Notes: generated by a model not told the origin, from the letters alone. Shown: positions 33,591 through 44,560, counted from the stretch's first letter. The stretch is DNA of 64,000 nucleotides from Tenebrio molitor (GCF_963966145.1 NC_091046.1:26226001-26290000); one strand, 5' to 3'. A program made the numbers and translations.

Positions 33591-34182
33591 AGGCACGTTG
33601 ACGGGGGGCGTGAGTAACGAAGGTGAACCTCACAGTCGTGGCTCCACGCTTCATCTAAACTAATTAGGCGTGGAATACGAAGAGTAGATTTTCGTCAACA
33701 GGCCTGAAGATTTCGGTCGTGAAAAAACATGTTAAATTTTTCACTGTTGTGAGTCTCGTGCAGTCAGTCATTCGCAGAGCAACGAAGTGGAATTCGGTCA
33801 AAATGACTTCACATATTTAAAAAATGTGTTGTAGGGATACAATCAAATTCGTAAAACTGTACGAGAGTGAACCTATTCTGTGGGATCCTACTTTGAAAAA
33901 TTATAAAAGTCGGGAATGTCGCGCAGCGGGCATGACTTGATAAAATTCAAAAAATTAAGAAGTTCTTCCTTACAAGAACTAAAAAAATGATCAAAGCAAA
34001 AAGTCTGGGTGTTCAACAGATGAAGTTTACACCCCCAAAGTGATATGGTTCAGTTAATGGATTTATATTCACGACTGCGAGAGCATACCCGTGTCAACCT
34101 TCCCTACGACCCGAAAAAATGGGGGATAAAAGTTCGTGATTTCACGAACGTGGTTCACGATTATTTTTCACGCCCCGTGCCT
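33591..34182. mobile_element. TTAA-flanked insertion in P pseudogene, 592 bp
   Basis: The ends read AGGCACG...GGGGCGTGA in opposite orientation and are flanked by TTAA at 33587-33590 and 34183-34186. TTAA targets are used by piggyBac and Kolobok elements; the A/G-GG-type end resembles Kolobok more than the CCC of piggyBac, but no transposase is present. It carries a MADF fragment in the opposite orientation to the P gene. Confidence 0.65.
33830..34080 (+). pseudogene. MADF-domain fragment inside the TTAA element
   Basis: Encodes FVKLYESEPILWDPTLKNYK then SRECRAA, the N-terminal half of a MADF DNA-binding domain. After frame changes a VYTPKVIWFS-like segment follows (usual downstream part of MADF-type proteins). 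It is either a captured host exon or a relic of an element-encoded MADF/Myb accessory gene. It is broken. Confidence 0.55.
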
Positions 34183-34685
34183 TTAAAATATTTTTGGTCG
34201 TCGTTAAGAAATAGAGGTAGATTCTCTTTGATTTTGTTTTGTTCCGTTCGTAGCTTTGTTTTTTGATTTCGCAACAAATTAATTTGGCGTTTGTACCTAG
34301 CTACTTGTTTTTTTAATCTCCTAACATATGCATTGCGTCTGAACATATCATCGTAAGTGTTACTCCGGAGAGGAGATGGACTGTCAATATCGAAAGAAGT
34401 ATTAGCAAGGTCAGGTTTATCAGGTAAAAAATTAGGCAACATTGTGGCTGTTGCGTTTGGGAATTCAACAGAACTTGTACTTGGAGTAGGTTGAATTTCT
34501 GTGTGGTGTATTGCTTGCAGAGGATCTGGGTAATAAATATAGAAATGAAAAATCTCGTTACCAAAAATATTCACCCAACTAGGTATTGTTTTTATTCTAC
34601 CCTACTAAGCTAAAAAGCAGACCAACTAAGGCAATTTTTTGTATAAAGTGCAAAAAAAACACATAATAGACAACAATAACTTCTA

Positions 34686-34877
34686 TTACAAAATTACAAA
34701 AACATTCAGGGTGAATTCAATCTTTATTGGTAAATCATGAACTGTCAAAACCATGTTTTTGACAGTTACTTTGCTTGAAATAGCTCTCTGCATCCAATCT
34801 TTAAAATCCGTAAAATCGTAGATCTTCTTGGTTTTATCTGTACTTGGTACTTGGTGGTGGAAACTGTCAGCAGACAT
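34686..34877 (-). pseudogene. Fragment beginning MSADSFHH, family uncertain
   Basis: The open frame has MSADSFHHQV and YDFTDFKDWM, a pattern I associate with repeat-derived insect proteins of unknown function. It could be the N-terminal end of a longer broken gene. I cannot assign a function. Confidence 0.3.
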
Positions 34878-34879
34878 AA

Positions 34880-35835
34880 AAATATGCCCTGGTTCAAAAT
34901 AACGCAGTGTTATTGAATCCGCGCCTATTAAAGGTGAGTTGATAATGCAGGGTCATTATAAATGATTGTCCCATCGTAGTTGGTGTTGGTTGCTTAGTTG
35001 AATGTGCCGCAAGCCTTGTGACATGAGTCAGACTAATATCGCCGGTAGGTGGCACTGGCGACACTACCGAAAGTTTTTACCGCGAGAAATCTGTCAATTC
35101 TCAATCTGAATTTTCATGCTCATGTTAATGTATGTTGACTTTGTCTTTATTGTTTAGAGTTGCTTAGTTTCATTGCGATTTTGTGATTTAACACGCTGAT
35201 TAAATTACAGAGGAAGAAATACTTTGAAATTCATGACATGCGTCTCTCCAGGGAGGATTATTGACTTTTATTTCAAAGGGTTATGATGGAAGAGAATCAG
35301 ACAAATGTACATTTGAACAAAATAGTGATTTTAATAAGTGTGAACCATATATTGACGCAATAATGGTTGATAAAGGATTTTTGATGCTAGGCATATCATT
35401 AAAATTGAACGACCACTTTTTCTAAGAAAAACGAAACAATTTTCATCAGTAGAAGCCAAGGAAATCGTAACTGTTGTTTTATGTAGAATTTTTGAAATTT
35501 TAAATTGCATTTTTACCATGGAATATTACTCCTTATGTAGATTTTATATTTACATCTACAAACGCCAATCTTAGGAGAATGAAGGTTTTAAAGTCTAGTA
35601 ATTACCTAATTATTTTGTAGATGGGTTTTAAAAAGTGTGTAAAAGTAATAAAATCATTATACATACCTTTATCGCTACGCGTCGTGCTCTTAAACTCGTC
35701 GCGCGTGCTTTAAAGGCTTCCTTATAAACTTGTATCATACTATAAGTACTATTAAATTTGAATTCTTCTTTGAAATGATTTTTTCTTAAATTTTCCTTTA
35801 TTTGAAGTTTTATCTAGCCTATAACCTTTCGTTCC
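34880..35835. other. Unannotated, contains a MITE-like end
   Basis: CAGGGTCATTATAAATGATT at 34948 matches the class of ends seen at 12448 and (inverted) 42956, but no partner at a TA or 8-bp duplication could be paired. 35668-35720 has a weak GC-rich hairpin (CTTTATCGCTACGCGTCGTG / CGCGTGCTTTAAAGG). No genes seen. Confidence 0.35.
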
Positions 35836-35839
35836 AAAA

Positions 35840-36330
35840 CTTTGAAAGTGTTTTACGCTAAAATCCTTTCCCGTCGAAAATTTGTAGTGTTTGTCCATTG
35901 ATACTTCTAGATGGACTTCCATTCCTTGAATAATTTGCTGTAGAAATTGCTTTTGCCCAAAATAAGGACGACAATTGCGATTGTATCATCATACATCTTG
36001 CCATTTCTAGTAAAGTGCGATTTCTTCGTTCTGAGACTCCATTCTGTTCTGGTGTATAAACCACCGTCATTTCATGTTTTATTCCATGTTTCTCCAAATA
36101 ACTTTCGAATTCATTACATAAATATTCAGTTCCATTATCCGATCGAACACATTTTATTATTTAAAAAATGCAATAGCAGCTTCACTTTTCTTCTTGATAA
36201 AGTAAATTTCACACCAATCTGACTTATCATGAATGAACGTAATAAAATATCTTGATCCACCAATAGAGCTGACTTTCGTTGGTCCACATATATCGGTGTG
36301 AATTAATTCCAATAATGTTTCTTTTCGATG
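35840..36330 (-). pseudogene. Ty1/copia-type integrase fragment
   Basis: Retrotransposon integrase catalyses insertion of the cDNA copy. Visible are the central Asp neighbourhood (SDNGTEYLCNEF in a shifted frame) and the strong copia signature VYTPEQNGVSERRNRTLLEM, then ARCMMIQSQLSSLFWAKAI. No LTR, protease or reverse transcriptase is visible nearby, and frameshifts are present. Confidence 0.7.
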
Positions 36331-36413
36331 TGATTCATTTCTTCAAAAATATTTCTAGTTTGTTTTGCTTTGAAACAAATTAAACAAATTACAAGTTATC
36401 AAATGTTCATTAT

Positions 36414-37560
36414 ACAGGGTCTCTCAGCTTAGACTTTAGAACCTAATATCTCGGTTATTTTCCAATGAATTTTTGTGAAATTTAAAATGCAGATATTTTA
36501 GACGGCGAAGAGTAAAATCCTATTAATGCAATAACCCAAGTCTTAAAAACGTAATTTTTACATGCCTTTTTAAAATGTTGAATCACTTAAGATTTATATC
36601 AAAAAATTGATCGTCAATAAAAAATGCTGTAAGGAGAAACTCGTCCTTGAAAGACGTCTGGTTTGCAAGAAAAGAGGAAAAAATTGTGTTAAACGTGGCT
36701 GCTGATGCAAAAACGTAGACGCGTGTGAAACAAACGCGCACTATCGCCGAATTTTGCTCACCCCTCTTCGCACAAACGCAGGTGACATATTTGACGTTTA
36801 TCCTTCTAACCTTACAAAGATTTACAAAGTTAAAGACAACATTTGGACGTAATTTATTATACTGGATACTTTAATTCTTCCATAGAGGACTAAAACACGA
36901 CCGGGATATTTTAGCAAGGTAATTTAGTTCACGTACGCTTCCTGTGTCTTCAAATAAGTTGACAACTCTCTTAACCTTACATTTTGTAAAGCCCACATTT
37001 GGATAGTGTTCCATGAGACAACCAGCTATGTCATTGAAGTTCTTACGACACTCTCCATAGGCAATTTTTTTTTTCCTTTTTCAACAATATTGAAATTTCT
37101 GCCGCTGTATCAATTTTTAGAGTATTTTCAATAAATTTTCACAATTTGACGTTTCTAATAAAGCGCGCCCAATTTTGACAGACTTTAAAGGGTGTACAAA
37201 ATGTTGCTTGGCACTTAATCATCAATTGTTTCAAAATGTAACTGCTCAACCTCAACCTTCAAATTTTACATTAAATTTTTAACGACAAAATCTAATCTTT
37301 TCGTTGAATCAGACAAGTGATTTACTTAATTGTTTGTGTAGACCCCTATTTTTTAATATTTAACAATCTAATAATGATCGCGCATAATTTTCGATAAAGG
37401 AAACATTTGTTAAAATCACATTTTGTTACTTGAGGTAATTTTATTATTACTAATTGAACCTTCAACGGTCTAAAATATCTGCATTTTAAATTTTATAAAA
37501 ATCCGTTGGCAAATAACCGAGATATAGAATTGTATTTTTAAATTTTGAAAGAGCGATTTC
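36414..37560. mobile_element. Non-autonomous element with subterminal inverted repeats
   Basis: 36445-36503 and 37468-37525 are inverted copies of about 59 bases (core ATATCTCGGTTATTT ... GCAGATATTTTAGAC). The left end begins TA-CAGGGTCTCTCAG. The right end is less clear and runs into a hairpin at 37570. No coding capacity. Confidence 0.5.
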
Positions 37561-37569
37561 GGAAAAAAT

Positions 37570-37704
37570 GTACATTACGCAGCATGAAAGTGTCTATGCT
37601 TGACTCGGAGGCTTGAAGAAGTACTCGGACGCTTCGCATTCTCGTATTCTTCAATACGCCTCCTCGTTTGCAAAGTATCACTTTCATGCCTCGTAATGTA
37701 ATAC
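37570..37704. repeat. Imperfect palindrome with GC-rich centre (4)
   Basis: The arms contain GTACATTACGCAGCATGAAA and the inverse of TTTCATGCCTCGTAATGTAA. The centre is CGGACGCTTCGCATTCTCG. Confidence 0.75.
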
Positions 37705-37987
37705 TTTTTCACCCCCGTTTCAAGATTATGTTCTTAAGATTAATAATGGCCATCGGAGCATAATACAACTTAATACGAGGGTTGATCCCTATGCTCCACC
37801 CCTGACCTATTTAGAGGGTATCAATGGAAAAGAATTTTTGGCATTGTGACAGCTGTCATCTTTCAATTTTCTGTGCAAAAATTCAGCTTTCTATTTCATC
37901 GTTTTAATTCAGTTCCTTCTTTTGTGTAAGTGTTTCGGACTATCCGCCAAAAACGTAGTCGGGTGGTGATTTCTGAGCATCTTTTAG

Positions 37988-38640
37988 GCATGTTTCGGAA
38001 AGGTAAGAAATCTTTTAAGGATAGATATGTAACAATCGATGAAACATGGGTTCATGACTATGATCCAGAAACAAAAGTTCAAAGTAAAAAGTGGTGACAT
38101 TCCGGTTCTTCTCCGCCGAGAAAATTGAAGGCTCTTCCTTCTGCAGGAAAAGTTGTGATGTCCGTAAGTTTCATGCAGAAGAAAAAATCCTGACAGATTA
38201 TCTCCGAAAGGGAGCCAGAATAACAGAAATTTATTATGCGTCGTTAATAGCTAAATTGCGAGATTCAATTAAAGAAAAACGGCGAGGCAAATTGAGACGA
38301 GGTGTGCTTTTTCACCAGAACAATGCAACGCTCCGAGTGTTGCAGCGGCTGCTTTTGCCGAGGCTGACTTCGAATTGGTAGAAGATCCCCCAATTCTCCT
38401 GATTTGACACTTAGTGACTTTAGACTTGACTCAAAGCTTTAAAAAAAACACCTGTTTTTTTTTTTTTTTGATAAGAGTGAAGTGATAACGGCCGTAAACT
38501 TTTATGTTGCAGAGGTCGGCCATTCTTTTTTCCAGGAGGCTATAGAAATGTTGGAGCACCCATGGGACAAGTGTATCAAACTTAAGGCACACTCTGTTAA
38601 AAAATATATTTTTTGTTTTTTTGAATTTTTAAAAGTGGGT
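37988..38640 (+). pseudogene. mariner (DD34D-type) transposase pseudogene
   Basis: Contains the mariner signature VTIDETWVHDYDPETKVQSK with the first Asp, then after a stop GSSPPRKLKALPSAGKVVMS. A frame-shifted block follows: YYASLIAKLRDSIKEKRRGK, then VLFHQNNATLR, where the second catalytic Asp of HQDNA is Asn. Near 38390 is NSPDLTLSDF (third Asp region). It ends with HPWDKCIKLKAHSVKK, the typical mariner C-terminus. The N-terminal DNA-binding half is missing. Confidence 0.75.
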
Positions 38641-38951
38641 CAGGGGTGGAGATCACCCCTCGTATGTAGTTCATCAGTTGGATTTTGTAACAGTATACCG
38701 GAATGGGGATTTCGATGAGGAAATTTATATGCAATTACCTGAAGAGTCTGGGGAGGAGTCTTATGATTCTTAGGACTTGAAAATTCTAGTTTGGGAACTA
38801 CTTTGGGAGCTTCACAAGGTTCACGTTTGGTTAGCAAATCAAATGGAGATGGTGATGAGGATGCTCTATCATCACTAGTCTGCGGAGGAGTCTTCTTATG
38901 ATGGGAAAGGATTTTCACACGGAATTTATTGGATGGCTCATTCCCATTCAA
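38640..38951 (-). CDS. Pro/Ser-rich 103-aa open frame, function unknown
   Basis: Contains two HKKTPPQT / NHKTPPQT repeats and a basic N-terminus. I recognise no domain. It starts where the mariner pseudogene stops and could be an exon of an unrelated gene or a chance frame. Confidence 0.2.
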   Translation of the reverse strand: MNGNEPSNKFRVKILSHHKKTPPQTSDDRASSSPSPFDLLTKREPCEAPKVVPKLEFSSPKNHKTPPQTLQVIAYKFPHRNPHSGILLQNPTDELHTRGDLHP

Positions 38952-38954
38952 AAA

Positions 38955-39420
38955 TAAAGTGGGAATGGCATTTTGCTTAATTTTTTTTCTGTTGTGGTAA
39001 AAACAACACGGTGTAAAATGTTTACAACCAATAAATTATGTGCAATATTGGAGCCTATGAAATGTATTATTTCTTTTAATGATCAAAAATAAAAATTAAA
39101 AAATTTACCATACACATTATATATTTTTTTTTTCACTACTAGTAATAAAGTCTAGCGTTATCGGTTGTCATAGAACACTGAGAAGTTTCGTTTTTCTACG
39201 TTGGCCCAGTGACAGGTAAATAATTTTTCATTATTAACCAGTGGTTAATAATGGAACAACCGTCACCTAGCAACGAAAGATCGTCGTCTATTTCATTGGT
39301 TAACGTAGACGATTTTCATACCAACTGTCAAGAAATTACAACTCGGACCCGTCGCATCCGACAAAATAATTTGATTAATAATTATTATCAGAAAGGGTTT
39401 TAACGTATCTAGTAGTGAAA
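38955..39420. other. Unannotated
   Basis: A CAGTGGTTAATAATGG-type inverted pair near 39225-39255 (ATTATTAACCAGTGGTTAATAAT is self-complementary) is the only structure seen. Confidence 0.4.
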
Positions 39421-39422
39421 AA

Positions 39423-39551
39423 AATAGTATATAAACCACGGCGGAGAAGTCCCTTATAGCCTTCGCGCCTTACAACCCTCAGCGCGCCTCGGGCTCTAAC
39501 CTTGGCGCTCTGGCTATAATCATGAACTTCTCTACCATAATATACTATTAT
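39423..39551. repeat. Imperfect palindrome with GC-rich centre (5)
   Basis: The arms run AATAGTATAT...GGCGGAGAAG and the inverse CTTCTCTACCATAATATACT. The centre has AGCGCGCCTCGGGCTC. Confidence 0.75.
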
Positions 39552-39554
39552 TAA

Positions 39555-40115
39555 ATCATACAATTTTTTTTTTTTTTTGTAAAATTTGCATCAAAAGCTA
39601 TGCTGTGATTACTTAACCACTGCTGCATAGGAGCTTTTTTGAAAGCAGAAGACGGTGGTTTGTCTAACTTCATAGTGTGGAGCATTGTCCTAACAATTAC
39701 CACTTTTCCTTCTAAATTAGCTACAGCAGGGTTAACTGACTTTCCACCCATTTCATGAATATTTCTCTTGTCATCGTTTTGTGATAATCTCTGTCATTAA
39801 TTTTGCTGTCCAATAATAAATTGCACTGTGGCAGAGATCCAGAAGCACACCTCCATGTAAAATCGTGAACCTTTTTCCTTCGCTTTTAATTTTTTTGGCA
39901 GAGGGCTTACCTCTCAAGTCTGTTTTGTGTACCCACTGACGAACTTGGCCGCCGGAGCCGTTTAGATAAATTCATGTTTCATCTGGGTACACAAAACATA
40001 CTGGTTCAGGTTCAGACGGTTTTAACAACTGTAAATATCTTCGCAAAAATTTTATTTTTTCCCCATTAACTGTAGTTGTTCTATTAATACTTTTCTTCCA
40101 TCTGCGATCTTATAT
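39555..40115 (-). pseudogene. Sailor-like DDE transposase pseudogene (2)
   Basis: Same family as 2785-4077. It reads VNGEKIKFLRRYLQLLKP and FVYPDETxIYLNGSGGQVRQ (first Asp present, a stop at the Trp position). KPSAKKIKSEGKRFTILHGG follows, then the second Asp region in a shifted frame (DNAPHYE), and FKKAPMQQWLSNHSIAFDAN. The Glu region is missing. Confidence 0.65.
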
Positions 40116-40679
40116 GGATTTTAAAGATTTCGTAAATGTATTTCTCGACTTCTTGTAGTCCAGCTCGCTTTTGCCATAATTCAAAAGGTTTCGAACGGTT
40201 AAATAGGCTCCTTTTGTACGATAATAAAAAGTGTTGCAATTGATTTCTTCTTTAAAACAAGCATTGTCAAATTATTCACTTATTCCACGTCCTTTGGGTT
40301 TCTTATTTTCCACTGATATTGTTTTCTTTTTTAAAATGTATAGTCATATTCCAAAAACAGACAGAATACATCAACAGTCAACATCAATGGGTAACCATCC
40401 TTAGGCATTCCAAATTACTTTTGAAAATTCTGCTTACATACAACATGAAAATCGTAATTTGTCAAGAAATGACACAAGTGTTGCGTTTTAATCAACTTGT
40501 GTGTGTAATACTCACAGAAGCACGAAAATAATTCGGTGAGATTATTTCATGAATAAAATTGTTTAAACATCAAAGAAAAATGTATTAAACTATCTACTTA
40601 TTAACATAAAGATTAGTACAATTAAATACACAATTATTGAAAATGGTTGACTGCTGGTCACCAGAAACTTCCATTCTTG

Positions 40680-41170
40680 CAGACGTAGTAGCTGCAGTTG
40701 CTGATGATGATAAATGTCTCATTCCCAGCACAATGCGTTCATAATGTTATTCATCAAGTTGGATGTAACGTCTAATGGAAGTTGGGTTACTATGACCTGT
40801 AATCTGAATTAATTACTGCTCGCCAATACCAGCTTTTGCTAAGCTGGATACAGCTGTTGCTCTACTAGAATGATTCGTAATGTTTTGTTTTTTTACATCC
40901 AAACCAACTTTTCTTGCAGATTCTTTCATCCATTTGGAAAGTTTATTTATTCTGATGGGTAATTTTTATAGCACCCAAACCTTGATTCTAAAAAGGATTA
41001 ACTGTGAGAAAAAGTCGATTTGTTTTTATGTTACTAGTTCTTTTTTGAACAATCTAACTGGACAATTTGCCGTAGTTTCTTTATAAGCCACTTGCTGTTG
41101 GCACATTTTTGAGGACCACCTTGAGTTATCTTTGTGAAGACTGGATTATACTCAATTGGTCATTGACAGT
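40680..41170 (-). pseudogene. Tyrosine recombinase C-terminal remnant (3), DUF3504/Crypton-like
   Basis: Shows INKLSKWMKESARKVGLDVK, then NHSSRATAVSSLAKAGIGEQ (HxxR box intact), an in-frame TAA, and LIQITGHSNPTSIRRYIQLD. The last carries the second His and the catalytic Tyr. Another TAA follows. The layout matches the KCTD1/DUF3504 type of Crypton recombinase and differs in detail from copies 1 and 2, so it is a separate lineage. Confidence 0.65.
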
Positions 41171-41234
41171 CATGCTCATGAGTCATGGCATTTGCAATTG
41201 GTATCTAATAAAGATTTATTGACAACAGTTTTGC

Positions 41235-41302
41235 TCTAGTGCAAATTATCGATAATTGCACTAGTGCAGATTATCGATAATTGCACTAGTGCAGATTATT
41301 AC
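41235..41302. repeat. 25-bp tandem repeat with self-complementary core
   Basis: About 2.7 copies of a unit holding ATTATCGATAAT and TGCACTAGTGCA, both palindromic. Confidence 0.8.
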
Positions 41303-41429
41303 TGTAATTCAATCGCTATTGGCTGAAAATAAAATAATACAGCTTTTTGATTGGCTTAAATTTTTCTATGGAAATAGTTACTATAATCCAAAAAGTCTTA
41401 CGATTGGTCGAAAACGATGATATAATCAT

Positions 41430-42655
41430 ACGGATTTTTGTGACTGCACAACGAGTTTCACATGGTGTAGAACAACTCGTGTACCATTGAGGTTAATCAA
41501 AGCTTTTTCCATGCCAGTTGATTTAAATTCTTTCAGAATTGACGAAACTACTGTAGATGTTTCTATATCAAGTATATCTTTAGCTAGAAGATTTCCTGTG
41601 TGTGAATTGCATGTCGTATGTGTTAAAGTGAGATTACGCCCCATCTTGACCATATTAGCAGCATTGTCGCTGACAACAGCAAATACGTCGCTATTCAGGC
41701 GGCCTTACACCAAGGCAACAATTGGCAACATGTTACCTGCAACATTTTTTAGTAATGTTGCCGATCATTACTAAAAAATGTTGCAGGCAACATGTTGCCA
41801 ATTCTTGCCTTGGTGTAAGGCCGCCTTTAAACTTTCGTTTTGCTGTTGCTACAGAATCTTGCACAATTTCCATCAGTTTATCCCCTGTTTCAGATATTTC
41901 GAAAAAGTCATACACTTCCAAAAATGCCACGCGATGGCGCTTGATATGATGGTCTAAGAGTAGAAGTATATGTTTTGAAGTGGTCCGATTCACAAACACT
42001 CGAGGGAATGTTGCATCCTAAGAAAAAATTGCCTAAAGTCTGACTTCTTTCTTCTTCAGACATACGGTCAACAAAATTATTTAATTTTTAATTTAGTCGA
42101 GCACGAAGTTTTAGGTGTCAATTTGTTATCTATTTTCCTCTTGATTTTTTTTGGTCCTGCAGAAGGCACATTATATTTAGCGATTATTGCATTGATTGCT
42201 TCAGCGTCAACAGTGTTACTTTCTGTACAGACTTGTTCCATCTCCACTTTCAATTAATCTGGTATTCCATCATATACCCAAATTTGGCTATCAAATTCTG
42301 GTGTATATTGCACCTCCTGTGATTGTTGCGAGAGTATTGCGTTTCCGCTTGCCTGACTGGCGGCAGAGACTTCGCTGTCATTGAATTTTCAAATAATCCG
42401 GTGATGAGTGTGATGAACTGATGACTGATGAAATGTTCTGGCAGCGTTCTCTAGGAAATACAATTTCAAAAAATATGTTCCATGAACTCTAAACATTATT
42501 TCATTTATTACGTGTTTTTCTAAACGCCTTTGCGTGGTGTTTTCCAATACACGCTTGCAAATGATGCACAACTCAGCCTTTTTATTATTAACTTTAATTT
42601 GATGAAAATTTCCCCTTTCCCAAAAACTATGAGGTGGTCTGCCAGCCCCAGACAT
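41430..42655 (-). pseudogene. hAT transposase pseudogene (2) with BED finger
   Basis: Begins at ATG 42655 with a BED-type zinc finger (MSGAGRPPHSFWERGNFHQI, then LCIICKRVLENTTQRRLEKH). Then come DHHIKRHRVAFLEVYDFFEI, a palindromic insertion, DVFAVVSDNAANMVKMG (catalytic Asp region) and THTTCNSHTGNLLAKDIL. The rest of the C-terminus is missing. Several frame breaks occur. Confidence 0.7.
41697..41826. mobile_element. Near-perfect 130-bp palindromic MITE
   Basis: Arms AGGCGGCCTTACACCAAGGC and inverse, with inner TTGGCAACATGTTGCC-like words. It interrupts hAT pseudogene 2. No clear target duplication (TTC on the left, TTA on the right). Confidence 0.8.
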
Positions 42656-42659
42656 TTTT

Positions 42660-43180
42660 AAAATAATGAAACACAAGCGGATTCACCCGAAAGGCTGAAA
42701 ACGCAGTTTTGGTTATGTTTTTTTTTTGCATAGCACGCACGTGTTACTACTATCGAACGGGCACGCCAAGCCGCCAACGCTTCGCATGAATGAATCTTAG
42801 AGGGTAGAATAAACTACAGAAATAAATTACATTTTCTACATTTACTACACAGAAATGTGTCTAATTTCACAACCCTGGGTTAAAGTCACACACGTCCAAA
42901 ATTTGTGTGGGTTTTCATCGCCAACTGCAATAGGACAGTCAGTTATAATGACCCGGTATAACTAAAAAATATTCTACTTTAATCATCTACTCTTAAACAC
43001 AACAAAAAAACTTGAATCATCTTAAAAACTATCTCTCATATTTTTTTTATGACAAGTGTACATACAAATTTGTATAATAACACGAATAAAGATTTATTTA
43101 TTATTTATTATTATTATTATAAATGTTCGAACTTAGAATAGATCAGTATTCTTTGATTTGACAAGATCTATTTGAAATTT
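42660..43180. other. Unannotated, MITE-like end at 42956
   Basis: Minus-strand CCGGGTCATTATAACTGACT from 42956 resembles the end at 34948 over about 45 bases. The remainder has TTATTATTATT runs. Confidence 0.4.
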
Positions 43181-43199
43181 ATACCTCAAATCTATTTTG

Positions 43200-43740
43200 A
43201 TTTTGCGACACGCTCTTCTTTCTCCAACGTTAACTCGTGCATTCTCTGTTTAGAAGCAATTTTTTCTTTCTCAAGTTCCAACTGTTGCTGTTGAAATTCA
43301 ATTTGTTTGGATTACAGAGCATGATCCACTTCCATTTTTTTTTTCAATTCGAGTTTTAAGCGCTGCGTTTCTGTTCTGGCTTTTTAAAGTTCTGCTAATG
43401 AATCGGTTCCAGTCTTCATACTGTTTTTCTTTCGCTTGGGGGCATTACCTAACTGTTTCTTGAATGAGTATAATGCTTCTGTTTTATTTGCATTAGTATC
43501 ACTTTCGTTTTGAATTTGCATATCATCGATTGGTTCCAGTTCTTCTTCAGCAGTGTTAGTAAAGCTGTCACTTTGTTGCACAGTAATAATTTCAAATTCA
43601 TTGGTGCACTAAAAGTTCTGGCTCTGGTTGCAAATATTCCTACTTCCTTGCCTCCACTGATGGATTTTCCTTTTCAGAACACTCGTTATCATTAGGTGCA
43701 TCTTCTCCTTCATCTGGGCTGCAGTAGTTACACTTCTTCC
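43200..43740 (-). pseudogene. Coiled-coil C-terminal region, Myb/SANT-like accessory type
   Basis: Minus-strand frames give an acidic linker (EEELEPIDDMQIQNESDTNA), a basic patch (NAPKRKKNSMKTG), then after a stop a Gln/Glu/Lys coiled coil (KQIEFQQQQLELEKEKI). This layout follows Myb/SANT-like or MADF domains in transposon-derived insect proteins, but the DNA-binding domain itself is not here. Confidence 0.35.
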
Positions 43741-43793
43741 TGGCTCGACGTTTATCCTCTTCCTTTCCCGTTGCACTCTTTGAGTAGTTTGCC

Positions 43794-44560
43794 CTAAACG
43801 ATTTTCTCGTCACCTATTTTCTCTTGTAAGTTCACAAGCTCTTCAAAATATTTCCACCTAATCAAGCTATCATCCTTATCAGATAAATATTGAAAATGTT
43901 CTAAGGCATTACGTATCAATTTTATCATGTGACATGGGTCCAGTATAATGAAAACAAGTTGGTTGGTTTCGGGGTGAGGAAAATAAGTTCGCATATTATT
44001 TAAATTAAACAGATCCGCCCCCAAATAAGTGCACATTGTAAAGTTCGCCTTAGCTCCATCAAATGTAATTGAAGTGACAATTATACCAATTCGGTGCAAT
44101 ATAACAACACACCTCTTTATTAAATTTGATTTCTCCTGTCCAGTCAACCCATTGATTAAAAAGTATGCAATTGGTATTTTCCACCTGCAGTTCAATACAA
44201 CAAGTAAAAATTCAATTGCCTCCTTCGCCTCGGGTAATGTTTCACTTTACATTGGAAACTTGCTTTGAACCGTTCTACTGAATATATCCTTTGATAGACA
44301 TTTCATCCATCACTAAATTGCAAACCAACGATTTGCCTTGTTTTTTCAGTTCGGTTGCCTTAATTTCAATAGCACGTAGAGTTTCATGTGTGTACCCTGG
44401 CGAACCATCAGCCGCTCTATACCATTTCTACAATGTTTTTGGGTGCGGTAAACCATTAGCAAAGGTCTTACGGACATAGTTGTATGCCGAGCTTGAATAA
44501 AAATTTAAAGTCAAAGCAAAAATTCAAGTTCCTCAGGAGTACTGTTGAGTTGACTTTTTC
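43794..44560 (-). pseudogene. P-element/THAP9-like transposase pseudogene (2)
   Basis: In order: AYNYVRKTFANGLPHPKTL, KWYRAADGSPGYTHETLRAI, the catalytic-type VMDEMSIKG, then WKIPIAYFLINGLTGQEKSN. ITFDGAKANFTMCTYLGADL and LDPCHMIKLIRNALEHFQYL follow. Stops and a frame break separate the first and second halves near 44210-44260. It differs clearly from the P copy at 32296-34574, so a second P lineage is present. Confidence 0.7.

Larger units (their letters stand above)
32296..34574 (-). pseudogene. P-element transposase pseudogene (1)
   Basis: THAP9/P-type transposase, in order: a coiled-coil region (YVRRLKKQVARYKRQINLLR), then after an insertion LSRQTMRGVKWSDDTMMKAY. GLLNEVLAAMEPKVV and the catalytic-type LLDEMAITPKLDFN follow, with an extra A in between that shifts frame near 33365. 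Next come SWKEVVDYHFTG and GLHVDAIINDMGGQNQLIW. 32844-32524 has LTESCVKPPHFDKIKVGLAV, and 32484-32296 has SGRFTQDALENLFSMVR from the C-terminal part. The N-terminal THAP domain is not seen. 33591-34182 is a foreign insertion. Confidence 0.75.

Noticed and set aside
41235..41302. CRISPR-like array of short palindromic repeats
   Set aside because: Repeats are contiguous with no spacers, and the context is a eukaryotic transposon-rich region.
34948..42956. A single 8-kb mariner- or hAT-type element
   Set aside because: The ends are similar but flanks give neither a TA pair nor an 8-bp duplication, so it is reported only as a low-interest observation.
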